Source of the DNA: Phocoena phocoena
Lineage: Eukaryota > Chordata > Mammalia > Artiodactyla > Phocoenidae
Assembly (NCBI RefSeq): GCF_963924675.1
Contig: NC_089235.1
Coordinates: 62,430,220-62,494,219, forward strand
Length of the DNA: 64,000 nucleotides
Direction: 5' to 3'
The translations under genes and the position numbers were made by a program. Within the stretch, counting starts at the first letter, position 1. Each line of letters opens with the position of its first letter. The notes beneath the pieces are model-generated. The model was given only the letters and a program-made list of their open reading frames with translations. It did no database searches and had not been told where the DNA came from. Positions 24,596 through 36,888 of the stretch are shown one piece after another.

Positions 24596-25448
24596 TTTTT
24601 TTAAACATCTTTATTGGAGTATAATTGCTTTACAATGGTGTGTTAGTTTTTGCTTTATAACAAAGTGAATCCGTTATACATATACGTATATCCCCATATC
24701 TCCTCCCTCTTGCGTCTCCCTCCCTCCCACCCTATCCCACCCCTCTAGGTGGTCACAAAGCACTGAGCTGATCTCCCTGTGCTATGCGGCTGCTTCCCAC
24801 TAGCTATCTGTTTTACATTTGGTAGTGTATATATGTCCATGTCACTCTCTCACTTCGTCTCAGCTTACCCTTCCCCCTCCCCGTGTCCTCAAGTCCATTC
24901 TCTATGTCTGCGTCTTTATTCCTGTCCTGCCCTTAGGTTCTTCAGAACCACTTTTTTTTTTAGATTCCATATATATGTGTTAGCATACGGTATTTGTTTT
25001 TCTCTTTCTGACTTACTTCATTCTGTATGACAGACTCTAGGTCCATCCACCTCACTACAAATAACTCAATTTCGTTTCTTTTTATGGCTGAGTAATATTC
25101 CATTGTATATATGTGCCACATCTTCTTTATCCATTTGTCTGTCGACGGCCACTTAGGTTGCTTCCGTGTCCTGGCTATTGTAAACAGTGCTGCAATGAAC
25201 ATTGTGGTACACGGCTCTTTTTGAATTATGGTTTTCTTAGGGTATGTGCCCAGTAGTGGGATTGCTGGGTCATATGGTAGTTCTATTTTTAGTTTTTTAA
25301 GGAAACTCCATACTGTTCTCCATAGTGGCTGTATCAATTTACATTCCCACCAACAGTGCAGGAGGGTTCCCTTTTCTCCACACCCTCTCTAGCACTTATT
25401 GTTTGTAGATTTTTTGATGATAGCCATTCTGATTGATGTGAGGTGATT
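24596..25448 (-). mobile_element. LINE-1 3' end, antisense, 5'-truncated
   Basis: Starts with the T-rich reverse of the L1 tail and 'catctttattggagtataat'. It covers the 3' UTR and the last part of ORF2 on the minus strand (open 24960-25337, ending with residues RMLTHIYGI). The 5' truncation point is near 25448. The ORF2 stop maps to the same place as in the two sense L1 copies. It probably inserted into an older LTR-like element. Confidence 0.92.
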
Positions 25449-25762
25449 TAATTTTAAAGAGTAAAGACAAAGAGAGGAGGAGGAGTGAGGCTGATGCTGG
25501 GGAAGCATATGCATTAGTCTACCAGGGAAGGGACAGGGCTTTTTCCAAGTGGCTGGGTGCTACCTCCTTTTTATCCTTTTTTAGTCCTTAATGGCTGCCA
25601 GTAAGTAGGTGTAGGTAACATGCTAAAGTAGTAAATCACCGTATAACGGGACTCAAGGTCTGTTGGAGGTCAGATTCATCGTCATCTTGGTCCCAGCTGG
25701 TTCCATCTGTTTTTTTGTGTTTTTTGTTTTTTGTACCTTCCTTTCTTACCTCTGGACCTTTT

Positions 25763-25970
25763 TGTTTTGTTTTGTTTTGCGGTACACGGGCCTCTCACTG
25801 TTGTGGCCTCTCCCATTGCGGAGCACAGGCTCCGGACGCGCAGGCTCAGCGGCCATGGATCACGGGCCCAGCTGCTCCGCAGCATGTGGGATCTTCCCGG
25901 AGCGGGGCACAAACCCGTGTCCCCTGCATCGGCAGGCGGACTCTCAACCACTGCGCCACTAGGGAAGCCC
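25763..25970 (-). mobile_element. CHR-2-type SINE, antisense
   Basis: About 208 bp including a (TTTTG)n tail. Perfect 15-bp target duplication acctctggacctttt at 25748-25762 and 25971-25985. Confidence 0.95.
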
Positions 25971-26457
25971 ACCTCTGGACCTTTTAACTTAAAAATTTAT
26001 GTTCACTCCTGCTAAAGATGGGGGTTTGGCAGCTTTTGAGCACGGGCATTCCTGCCAAGGTTGCGGGTTAGACGGTTGATGGGTTTTGAGCAAAGATCTG
26101 GAGCAGCTCTGGCAACAATTTGACTGACTTCTTTTTTCCTTTTTGTCTGCCTCTACTTCCAGCTTCAGACAACCATCTCCCAAAAGGGTATTGGGAATGG
26201 GAGTATAGGCAAGGAACTACAGAGGAACAATATATGTCAGGGTCCTTGCCTCATCATCACTACATGGTTAAGTTAGTTAATCTGGCCAATTGAAAGTCTG
26301 GGACAACCCAAGGACTATAGGTCATTTCCTTACCTACTCATCATTTTGTCCTAAACACAGCCTGAAAACAAAGGTTACATGATTTTGAGTTGACTTTTTA
26401 AAAAATTGCTCCTTTTAATACTTTCTCAAATGTTTTTCTTTTCCTTTCTTTGATTAG

Positions 26458-26567
26458 ATGGTGGGAAAACCCTAACATATTTCAACCATGACTACAGTGG
26501 GGATTTTCAAACTGTTACTTTTGAAGGACCTGAAATTAGGAAAATTTTCTATGGAAGCTTTCACAAG
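26458..26567 (+). CDS. COL14A1: COL14A1 exon h: TSPN domain
   Basis: 110 bp: two bases finishing Asn298, then residues 299-334. It encodes [20 protein letters not shown] and ends FYGSFHK, the strand that packs opposite exon i. Acceptor gattag, donor gtgagt; the exon ends on a codon boundary. Confidence 0.93.
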
Positions 26568-26639
26568 GTGAGTAATGCCTTGTATACATATATTCTTTAT
26601 TCTATTTGCTGTGGGCAAAGCAACAGAAGATAGTAAAAC

Positions 26640-27000
26640 AAAAAATCCGTAGAGCTTTGGATCTCATACTTCACCTGAAGTAAGAATTACCTGTGGGGCT
26701 TGTAAACAATGCCCTGACATTCTGATTTGGTAGTTCTGGGATGGGACTCTAAAATATACTCTCTTTTTTTTTTTGCGGTACGTGGGCCTCTCACTGTTGT
26801 GGCTTCTCCCGTTGCGGAGCACAGGCTCCGGACGCGCAGGCTCAGCGGCCGTGGCTCACGGGCCCAGCTGCTCCGTGGCATGTGGGATCTTCCCGGACCG
26901 GGGCACAAACCCGTGTCCCCTGCATCGGCAGGCAGACTGTCAACCACTGCGCCACCAGGGAAGCCCTAAAATGTACATTTTTATCCAGTACTGCAGGGGA
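26640..27000 (+). repeat. MER5-like (hAT-Charlie) DNA element, split by a SINE
   Basis: 'gtaagaattacctgtggggc' and 'cattctgatttggtagttct' follow the MER5A-type consensus, and the element continues after the SINE at about 26966-27000. It is non-autonomous and ancient. Confidence 0.6.
26761..26965 (-). mobile_element. CHR-2-type SINE, antisense
   Basis: About 205 bp, T-rich tail at its left end. Target duplication ctaaaatatac (26749-26759) and ctaaaatgtac (26966-26976), one mismatch. Lies 0.2 kb downstream of exon h. Confidence 0.93.
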
Positions 27001-27024
27001 TATTGATAGTGTCAGAAGGAAGAT

Positions 27025-27560
27025 ATTTTCCTCTATCCTTCTAGGTTCCTCTAGCTGGCCTAAGAATTAAACTGACATGAGACAGATTAACGGGAAAAAC
27101 TCAAACAAAAGTTTAATAACATGTATACACGGGAGAGACCCAGGAAAAACTGAGTATCTCACCAAAATAGCCGAAAGCTTCACCTTAAGTACCATCTTCA
27201 GCTAAAGACAAAAGAGAATTTTGGGGGTGGTAGTTTGGGACTTCAAAGGGAAGGAAGGTAATTCACATGGAGATGGAAAAGCAAATGTTTGGTAAATAAA
27301 TATTTGCTGGGCCTGCAGAGACAATGCGACACAGATTTTCCCCCACCATACCTAGCCTATATTCTTTGCAGATATCTCTGGTGATAGCTCTGTTCTGGGA
27401 ACAGGACTTCTGTCTAAATCCTTTTAGGCCGTTAGAAGGAAGGTCAAAGTTTCTTCCTGAGTCTTTTGGGCCTTGATTGTTTTCAGCTTGAAACAATCCA
27501 CATACCAAAGAGACATTTTGAGATGGCAAATTTTGGTGCCTTACCACAGAAGTAGTCCAG
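27025..27560. repeat. Unclassified interspersed repeat (LTR-like)
   Basis: 'aagtttaataacatgtatac', 'gagagacccaggaaaaactg' and 'aagcaaatgtttggtaaata' look like a dispersed mammalian LTR, probably antisense. I cannot name the family with certainty, and the borders are approximate. Confidence 0.4.
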
Positions 27561-28725
27561 GTTCTTACTTTGAGGAACCATGTAGTAGAAGGTACTGTAT
27601 TATTTAGCAGATGGTTGTTAGTTCACTACATTATGTATGATGTAGGAAGGATTGCTGGTCTACCTGGCCACCAATATAGATAAATACCAGCAGCCAAATC
27701 ATGTTGAAATATGTAGACCGATTGCACTGAGACATATATATATACACACACACGTACAGACAACCCATCACTGCCATTATATAAGTTACCCGGAGGAAGC
27801 TGGTAAAACCTGACTTTAGTTGTTCTTATTTTAACCTGGCACTTGTGATAGAACTGTTCATTCACATTTCACATCTCTGAAACACTTTGCTTTGGTGATC
27901 ACTGGAGAAGACATGCTTCCTTCCAAACTTTACTGTTTCCTTTGTGTTTAGTGAATAAGCCCGCTGATCTCTGGGCTGTTAAGGAATGCAACACCAAGAG
28001 TGCCGGAGAGCAGAGAGTTTACTAAGTGGTACTGCAAAAAGCTTTACCTCTTAACCGTGCCCTTCTTGTACTGTCAGAGGGAGGGAAGGGGTGTTGCAAA
28101 ACAGTCTTCATCTTGCCTCTGTCTCCTGATGTACAATGTCGTCAGGTCTATCTAATCTACACAACTTTGCTACTTTCTGGGGTTTTGAATACCATAACTG
28201 TATAAGAACAATTGTATAACAAAAATCTGACTCTTTTTTGCATAAGAAAAGTTGCATAAAAATGGTTTGTTTTTTTTTCTGGTTTAATCGGACTGTGCAG
28301 CCAGAAGTACAGGTATCTTAAAAACACGTGAGATGCAGATGATTTATTACTTCATGGTTCAGAATAGTCCCATTAGCATTTCTTTGGAGTTACTGTCATT
28401 TATTTACCAACTTCCTCTAGACATGATTCTTTTCTTGGTTAGGCAGAGTCAGTCACAAAGTAGCCAAGAAATATTACAGGGGAAATGAAAAGCATGTGAG
28501 ATTTCCTTAGTGTTTAAAAAAGCACAACAACATAGAGATGGTACCTGAATGTGGGACAAGCATGGAAATGGTAAAAGTAGAACCTTTTTCCTTAAGCAAA
28601 ACACATAGTGACAGAATTCCTTCTTTTCTCTTCCATACTTTTTGGTGAGGGTTCATGCAATTATGTAAATTTGGTTGATATTTTCTCCTGCTTCTTACCT
28701 TCTAAAACATCTTTACTTTTATCAG
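27560..28725 (+). other. Intron h-i, remaining sequence
   Basis: A short alternating AT/AC run at about 27734-27756; otherwise no gene or repeat identified. Confidence 0.5.
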
Positions 28726-28884
28726 CTACATGTTGTTATCAGCAAGACTTTGGCCAAAGTGGTTATTGACTGCAAGCAAGTGGGTGAGAAGGCAGTAAAT
28801 GCATCGTCTAATATCACATTAGATGGCGTCGAAGTCCTAGGGAGAATGGTTAGATCAAGAGGACCAAATGGAAACTCTGCACCA
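28726..28884 (+). CDS. COL14A1: COL14A1 exon i: TSPN domain with two N-glycosylation sequons
   Basis: 159 bp, 53 complete codons, residues 335-387. It encodes [20 protein letters not shown], then NASSNIT, and ends [11 protein letters not shown]359-A-S and N363-I-T are potential N-glycosylation sites only four residues apart. Acceptor tatcag, donor gtaagt. Both exon ends are phase 0. Confidence 0.93.
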
Positions 28885-30704
28885 GTAAGTGGATAAATAA
28901 GTGACTCTGTGTTATTGTTAAAGAAAAAAATCCTCTTGAAATATAATTATCTATCTTCCAGGGGAAAAATTTGGTAAAGGGATGGATGGAGGGAGGGCTG
29001 GATGAATGATAGATTGATGAATGGATAAACAAGTAGATAATGGCCTCTTCAGATGAATTAAAACATGAACGTTCAAAGCTCTTGCAATATGCTTCTGCTA
29101 TATTATAAGGAGAATGCTCCAAGAATTAGACTAGTTTGTTTTCTAAATGGATTTTAAAATTCAAATAGTAAAATATTCGTATTTTAAAATTCAAATAAAA
29201 TAGTGTGGCATAAATGGTTTGTTAATGAGAATCAAAACTGTAAATGAACCTCATTTATATAAGCAGGTACAAATCCGAATAAAATGTTATTATTATACAC
29301 AGTAAATTGACATAAGTCTCTCATTTGAGTTAGATTTGGGCATTTTAAAACTAGATTCTTCCTATTGCTAATGTAAAATTAACCCTTTAATTGTTAATAG
29401 TTATTTAAATAACAGATCATTCTAAGATATATTTTTCATCATACAACATGGAGTTTCAGACGAGGAGACTTCGAATTGACAAAGAAATCACATTCCCTTC
29501 AGTCACTACCCGCAAAAAAGAGCAGTGTACACAAGCTTTTGTTTTAACACCACACATTCACAGCTAATTAGCAATGTTCTCTAATTTGAGTCATTCTATA
29601 ATTAGAACCAGTTAGCCTGGAGGGAATTTTATTCTTGTAAGCAATTCCAAATATTCAAATGTACACTTCTCTTCCGTGTAGCAGAATAATCAGGTTAATT
29701 ATGATTCACTCTTACTGTCTTATGCTTTCAGAGATCTGTAGAACTAGCCAGCTATATGGAATTTTAGAAAGACCTGGTGGTTCTCAAAGTGTTTTTAAGC
29801 TGAAATCACTTAGTACAAATGAAATCTTCTAGTATATCAAATAAATGTGTATGATTAAAACACACCCATGTTGATTGAATGGGAGAGGGGGCATGGGGTA
29901 GCAGGTGCTTCCATCCTCCAATGTTCCCTAAGGGCGCTTTGAGGAACACAGTTCTAATTCCTCTGCTCTGGTATAACCCCTTCACTTTATATACCAGGAA
30001 ACAGTCCCAGAGTGGTGAGGGAATTTACTTTGGGACAGTTTGCTGTTTCATGGCATTTCTCTTTGTGGTAACAATAGAAATGAAATCCTTGTGTACAATC
30101 AGGGTATATTGACGCTTTCAGATCTTCATAGATGTGTGCTAATTAGTTTAACACTTAGCTTTGAAGTATCTTTAAAAGTACTTTTGTTTCTACTTTGCTT
30201 TGGAGAACTATGGATTAGATGTTTGAAAAGAGGGAATATAACAGCTATGGAAGGCTCTTTTGTTTTCAGTTGTGGTAAGAGACTTTTAAGAACGTTTACA
30301 TGAAATTGAGGAGTTATCTCCTCTTAATTTGTGGTATTCCATGTGGATTAGGAAACATTTCACCTTCTGCTTCATGGAAGATACTTTTATGATAGCACAT
30401 TTCAGAATTTACAAGGTTCCAGAATTGGCAAACTACGGATACCTTGTATGGATAAATGGATGTATATAGATGGATGCTTAGAAGGATGAATGAATAGACT
30501 CTAATTTAAGAAAGAGAAACAATTCCAGGTGGATGAGATTATGGCCCATATCACTTAGTACTATCATTATTTTTTTTATTGTAGACATAATGAGTATAAA
30601 ATCCCTGACACTTAGTAGCCATTCAATGAAGAACAGCTATTTTTATTGAAGAATGTCAACCATACCTTTTCCATCTCAGCTTTTCTAAACCTCTAGTACT
30701 TGCT

Positions 30705-30880
30705 TAACCCTTGATTATTTGTAGTCATATATTATTTTCTTGCTCTTTCATATAAATATATTTCACTTCTCTAGCCAGAGTATAAACCCCTCAAAACAGA
30801 AACCATGTCTTGGTCTTCATTTGCAATGACCCACGTCTACCCTACCTCACAGTATCTAATAAATTCGTATGAACAGAGTA
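30705..30880 (+). repeat. L2 3'-end fragment, sense
   Basis: 'ctagccagagtataaacccc', then 'gaaaccatgtcttggtcttc' and 'acagtatctaataaattcg' correspond to the L2 3' region. Confidence 0.5.
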
Positions 30881-32344
30881 CTTTCTCAAGAAACACTTGA
30901 TAGGAATTAAATAGGAAGTCATCTATTTGAATTGTATCATGTCTTTTCTTAAAATGTTTTGCATATATAGTATTCCGTGTGTGGTATTGACAACAGTCCA
31001 CTAATATATATCATACCATCTCCTAATTATAATTCATACTTTGCAACTACAGTTTTATAATTACAGTTACAAATTAATTGTATTTCAAATTACACTCTAC
31101 GTAGTAATTTTACTCCAATTGTGTGACCGATTAAATATTAAAGAATTTATTTCTGAAAGCAAAAATGACTGTAGGTGTCAGGCCTACTGGCGATAAATCT
31201 TTACTTTTGACCATGACAGAAAATCAATTAAACAGAGCACCCTCTGTGGTAACTTCCACCCAGTAGGAGACAAAGGGGAATTTATAGAGGTCAATCATTA
31301 AAGAGTTCTTTGTAAGCCTAGTAGGAAAAAAGTTGTAACTTTTGCTAGAATCTAGAAGTCTACAAAGGATTACTAAATAGATTTTTAGTCTACCCACTTA
31401 TTGAGGAATTTGATTATGTTGAAATGGATGATATTAGAGTAGATCTCAGGAATGTGATTGAAAACTCGCTTGTTTGGTTTATTACTTAACTGTTTCAGGG
31501 CAAGGCAAGAGAGAAGCTTCAGTCTTCAGTTCTCAATTTAGAAATCATACATTGCTAATATAATCTTGATGTACATATGCAAAAGGGAATGTGTAATGAA
31601 CAAGTTTTGGGTCATTCCAGGAGGGGTAATTATCATCTAAGAGGAATGAGTAGTTTATAGGTAAGCATTCCCTGGCAAATTCAGCAATGATTCAAAAACT
31701 GTCAAGTGATGGAAGAACTCTAAATTATCAGTCTTTAAAGACTACAGATTTTTTAAACCAAAGTTGAGTGGAGGAGAGATTAATGGATTTAGGGATATAG
31801 TAACTACTGTATTGAAATTACTCATATTCATAATAAAAACAACTTGCATTCAGCAATGCTAGATTTTACATGCAGCAAATGTCCCTAGTGGGACTAAACT
31901 AATAGGCAGGCTTAATTTAGCCGTCAAAACGCACATGGGAAGAAATTTAACAACTGTGCGTCTCGTTTCCAATCTTCCTTCTCCTGAGAAGTTTCTTCTC
32001 CCTTTTCTGATACCTAATGAAATTATCATGCTGCCAATCAGAGATGATTCAAGAAAAAATTTGAGCTTCTGGCATTGATTATGTCTGTTAGTGTCTTTTT
32101 TCCACCTTTTCAAATCTAGCACTTATATAATTATACAACTGACATTTATTTAGCCCTCTGATGTGGTAAATAAAGACAAATACAAGTAATGTTATGGAGT
32201 TTTTAGTAATTTTATTTAGAGTTAAAGCTTTTATGTAGGAATCAATAGTAGACTAGTCAATGATCCTCTAGAAACAAGTGTTTTTAAATTGCAAGGACAT
32301 GGTTGTGTTTTCACTGGATTGTATCTTTCACTCCTTAAAACGAT

Positions 32345-32500
32345 GATAGTGGCTAACATTTATTGCCTGCTATGGACTAGGCAGTGTGAACATTTCTGAT
32401 ATTATCTCGTTTAATCCTCCAATAACCCTAGGAAGAGATACTTATTATTATCCCCATTTTATAGATGCAGAAACTGAGACTTGAATAAGTTAGGGAGGAA
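32345..32500 (+). repeat. MIR SINE, sense
   Basis: 'gtggctaacatttattgcct', 'tcgtttaatcctccaataac' and 'tatccccattttatagatgc' are in MIR order. Confidence 0.8.
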
Positions 32501-34249
32501 TCCCCTTTCAAAAGTGAGGAAAGTGAGATATGAGCTTGTATCTGAGTTGCATGTGGTTACCCAATTTCCATTCTGAGCTCTTTTCCCTTGGTTCAGACTG
32601 ATTCTGATGGAACTTAAGGCAGAGGAGGGAGTCTGGTCTGTAACAGTGACCATACGCCCTGTCTATTCACTGGCAGGTTCAAAAACTCACCATTATTTGA
32701 ATTACACCCTTGAAATAAACGTGATCAAAATGTTCCCCCCAAGCATGTCTACACCTAAACATTCTAATTACTACCAACAACCACAACAGCTGTCCCTTTT
32801 CATCTCCTATTAGAATAGTGCCATCATGGTTTCCCTTAAATTCAGTAAGCTGATGGCGAGCAAGTAAAAACACCCTGTTCAATAGGTGACAAGTGATAAA
32901 GGCTTAATAAATCTTAGTTTGGAGGTGGAATCAAGCAAAGTTACACACCAATTTAAAAGCAGGACATGGCCTAGGTCCTCAGGACTCTTTCTTCTATGTT
33001 CTCGGGCAGTGTAAAGCTCTCTAAATATTTGTATAAGTTCAGGTACAGCTTGACTTCAAATTATAAGCTTAAAAATGTTATACTAGGAAAAAAATCAACA
33101 GATGAAAACTGGTACTGAGTGGAAAGTTGAGCCAGGGGTACATTTTAATTTCCATTCACAGATCACAGTGACTCAACTGCCAAGAAATATTTTAATCTTA
33201 TTTTCGTGCTGACATCTGACCCCAAATGACTTGCCTTTTGTGCTACACCCAAACAAAAATGTCCAGTAATGAAAAAGTGTTTGTAATTGTCTAAGTATTC
33301 CCTTGAAAGAGATTATAAAAAGTGAAAGTGGGAGGGTACTTTTTTTTTATTTGGCCAGATTTATTTTTCATAATGTTCAGTCAGTTACAAAGGAAAAAAG
33401 TTGCAGAAGTGAAAAGGGGCTGCCTCTTAGTCACTTGAAGTATGATTTATTTTGAACCATATTGTCTTGCACTTTTAGGCACTCAAATATAAGATCTTTG
33501 GACATGTCATCTCTGTAATGTTTCCTCCATAATTTGTATAAATGTGTGTGTAATTGCTTCTGGAATAAAAGCCAGATTTTTAAAGAACAATCCCCAGAAA
33601 TGTGCCTTGGAAATGAAGTCTCTAAATAAAGGCTGAGGAATCTAAACTATTACGAATGCAAAACAATTATGAATAAATTTGTTGTACTCACACAAAAAAG
33701 GCTGCTGACTTCATCTAACTTGAAAAAGAAAAGACAGCCCACAAGCATTCTTCAAATGATAGTATCAGCCTCATTCAGCATTTAGTAGGTATTTGACCTC
33801 TTGAATAAATAAAATGAACTCATAAGAATCTCAGTGACTCAATAGGGTAGGGGAATTTTAGCCAAAGGTTTGTATGGAGACATTATACTGTTATAGGTGA
33901 TTGGGCAGTGAATTCGAAAAACTTCAAGAAAGCCTGGTATATCCTGGGACTAATAAAAAGACTTTGCTTTAAATAAATCTTTCCATTCACTAAAATGTGT
34001 TGACACTGAGGGCTCTATTCAGAAATGGAAAATTTCTTAATGGATGAATGACTTACAGAATTAACTGAATCTATCTAATGCTGTCATAATGGGACCCATT
34101 TAATAAATGTCCCCAGACAAATGGCATTGTCAAGTTAGGCTGGGGTATCTACATTTTAAACATTAGACTAATGATCTGTTTACTGCAGAATAAACCACAA
34201 GAAAATGAGGTGTGCTGTTCAAATCCCAGCCAGAATTCAGCTTTCAACA

Positions 34250-34410
34250 TGTGCTTAAATTACTTTGACTTTTTCGTCCCAAGTCCTAATTTACAGAATG
34301 GGGTTGACATTACTATTATCATACCTCATAGTGGTGATTGAAAGATTAAATGATATAGGCAAAGTCCTTAGGATAATGCCTGGCACATAGTAAGTTTTTC
34401 AACAAGTGTT
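34250..34410 (+). repeat. MIR SINE, sense
   Basis: 'cctaatttacagaatggggt', 'ggtgattgaaagattaaatg' and 'aatgcctggcacatagtaag' are in MIR order. Confidence 0.75.
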
Positions 34411-34639
34411 TGCTGCTCTTGTTATTTGCTGAGATTTCTCTAAACCAAAATATTGACTATTGGGGACACAAACTACTGTTATATTTCTGCTCTCAATATT
34501 GCATCACTTTCATTTTCATTCTACTATTTTGGCCTCTGTATTATATACTCCTACAGCTTAAAGATCAATTATAAAAGGGCTTTTGTACATATTATATTAA
34601 AATAATATTTATTAAAAAATAATTTAAAAAAGAAATATT

Positions 34640-34870
34640 ATTTATAACTGTATTCTGGGAACTGTTCTAAATATTTCCCTTTATGAGTTCATTGTATTGT
34701 TATGGCTACTATTATTACTCTAATGAATAGCTACTATTATTATCCTAATTTTATAGGTAAGGAAAATTGAGACTCCAACACATTAAATAATTTGTTTCAA
34801 GTGACTTAGCTTGTGAGTGGATTACACCCAGGCAGCCTAGCTCCATAGCCTCCTAATCTCTATGCTCCTT
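34640..34870 (+). repeat. MIR SINE, sense
   Basis: 'tatcctaattttataggtaa', 'tgacttagcttgtgagtgg' and 'cacccaggcagcctagctcc' match the MIR 3' half. Confidence 0.75.
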
Positions 34871-35494
34871 GAAATATCTTTGTTGCCATTGTTGTTTATG
34901 AAAATCAGCAGCCGTGTCCTTTAAAAATGCTTTAATTTTAAAAACCTAATTTTTTAATGGTCATAATTTTGTTGTATGGTTTCCCTGAGCAGACTTAAAT
35001 ATCATACCCTTTGGGGAAAAATTTTTTTTAATACAGAAAAAAAAAGAATAGTGAATCATGCAATATTTCTTCAAATAACACAATGGTTTTATATTGAAAA
35101 AAGAAAGCAGGATGTCTTGATTTATGGATCTGCTTTCAAAATTTGTGTCATTTTATGAATTTTGCAAAACTCACTTAGGGAAGGATGTTTGCAGCAAGGC
35201 ACAATTCTTCCTGGGTATAACAAGAGAAAACCTGACTTCATTTTCTTTACTGTCAGATAGGGCAGGCTCTTTTGTGATGCTGGAAGCATTGTTAGTAACC
35301 TGTTTCAGTCATACCAACTATTTGAGTATTCTCATCTTCATCCAGGGGACCCTTGACAGGGATGAGAGAAAATAAGGCACCAAGAGTTTCCAGCTTTTGC
35401 TGAAAACACCACTTGCTGAAGGAAAGTTACAGATTTAAAATGCAAAGAATTTCATCCTTCTCCTAGCTCTGTAATTGATGACACATTTTTCTTT

Positions 35495-35712
35495 TTTGTT
35501 TTTTTAAATGGAAGTATGGTTGATTTACAATGTTGTGTTTTAGGTGTACAGCAAAGTGATTCAGTTATAGATAGCTAGATAGCTAATGTCTATTCTTTTT
35601 CATATTCTTTTCCATTATAGGTTATTATAAGATACTGAATACAGTTCCCTGTGCTATACAGTAGATCCTTGTTGTTCATTTTATATATAGTAGTGTGTAT
35701 CTATTAATACCA
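35495..35712 (-). mobile_element. L1 3'-UTR fragment, antisense
   Basis: 'gttgatttacaatgttgtg' and 'gtacagcaaagtgattcagt' to 'ccctgtgctatacagtagat' are the reverse of an artiodactyl L1 3' end. Strongly 5'-truncated. Confidence 0.8.
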
Positions 35713-36129
35713 AACTCATGATGACATTCGATATTTGAAAATAATATAGGAAGAAATATAGTATTAGAAATGGTTGCATCATGAAGCTAGTGTGAGTCCC
35801 TAATGATATTATAATGATGTTTCTAAATACTTCAAAATATACATTAACTTGTCAACATAAATGAGTAGAACAAGACTGTCTAAATATTTATGGTGTGATC
35901 GATGCCTTCAATAAAAATACACTTAGTACAGATTCTCACAATACCGTATGAGAGCCTGTCATGACACCACATTGTAAACAGTATTTATGTGTCTGTCTCT
36001 TACTCCCTATAAATTCTTTGAGAGCAGAACTCTGGTTTTGTTCATTTTCATATCCTAAAGGAGGTCTACATGGTATCTGTCTTGCATTATGCACTAAAAA
36101 AAAGTAGCCAAATATATGCATGAATGATG

Positions 36130-36420
36130 AAAGTCAGAATTAATTCAACAAGTCTTCATCATGAATACCTACTACATGCCACATGTTTTCACAAGTTTTT
36201 GTTTTTGTTTTTTTTGGCCGCATGGCATGACATGTGGAATCTTAGTTCCCCGACCAGGGATAGAACCCATGCCCCCTGCAGTGGAAGCATGGAGTCCTAA
36301 CCACTGGACCACCAGGGAATTCTCTACATGCCACATGTTATGATAGGGGGCGCAAAGATGAATAAGTGGTTCTGTGTTCTTTGATGACCTCCCAGTCTGA
36401 GGAGAAGAAAATATAAATAA
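36130..36420 (-). repeat. L2 3'-end fragment, antisense, split by a SINE
   Basis: 'aattcaacaagtcttcatca' and 'atacctactacatgccacat' read as the reverse L2 3' end, and the match resumes after the SINE insertion at 36324. Confidence 0.55.
36188..36323 (-). mobile_element. Short tRNA-derived SINE, antisense
   Basis: About 136 bp. On the minus strand it starts gaattccctggtggtccag and ends in a T/G tail. Perfect 16-bp target duplication ctacatgccacatgtt at 36172-36187 and 36324-36339. It lacks the GC-rich second half of the CHR-2 copies, so it belongs to a shorter subfamily. Confidence 0.93.
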
Positions 36421-36810
36421 TTGTACTGTATGGTGGGACATATGCTATAAAAGATGTATGGAGCATTGTGGGATTACAGAGGCACTTGGAGTAACTGTGA
36501 TGGACAGGACAGGGAGGATTTCAACAGAGGCACTAAGCTTTTTTAGGTAGAGACGGAAGGAGGAATTGTGCTAAATAAGGGGGTTTGGATGGTGGATGGA
36601 GTAACTACTGACAAAAATCTTAAATCACTGTATGTTTGAGGAACAAAGATTGATATTGTTAGAATGACTTTTTAATTTATTCACTGTAATATTATGTTAT
36701 AAATGTATTGGTGTTCTATTATGTAATACATACTATGAAATCATTACAATTATAAACACAATGTATCTATATATCTTTTGTTGAATGACAATTTTCTTTT
36801 TAAATTGAAG

Positions 36811-36888
36811 TTCCAGTTACAGATGTTTGATATTATTTGTTCCACATCATGGGCCAGTAAAGACAAATGCTGTGAACTTCCTGGCCTG
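36811..36888 (+). CDS. COL14A1: COL14A1 exon j: end of TSPN domain, Cys pair
   Basis: 78 bp, 26 codons, residues 388-413: [20 protein letters not shown] then CELPGL. It has the CC motif (C407, C408) found at the end of the TSPN domain in collagens XII and XIV. The acceptor context (taaattgaag) is interrupted by purines and is weaker than most here; the donor is gtaaga. Confidence 0.92.

Larger units (their letters stand above)
24389..26365 (-). repeat. Possible antisense solo LTR, interrupted by an L1 and a SINE
   Basis: On the minus strand, ctgaataaagcttgtgctgtg (about 24502-24522) looks like a retroviral R region with its AATAAA signal. The outer ends read tgtatgaacc and cctgaaaaca on the + strand, which fits the TG...CA rule of LTRs. 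Removing the L1 (24596-25448) and SINE (25763-25970) leaves about 0.9 kb. The flanks aagt/aagg are not a clean target duplication. No internal viral genes are visible. Family unknown. Confidence 0.35.
28885..36810 (+). other. COL14A1 intron i-j (7.9 kb)
   Basis: Mostly AT-rich unique or very old sequence. Contains an L2 3' fragment (about 30705-30880), MIR copies (about 32345-32500, 34250-34410, 34640-34870), an antisense L1 3' end (about 35495-35712) and an antisense short SINE (36188-36323) inside an antisense L2 piece (about 36130-36420). 30900-32340 and 32500-34250 hold no repeat I recognise. Confidence 0.6.
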
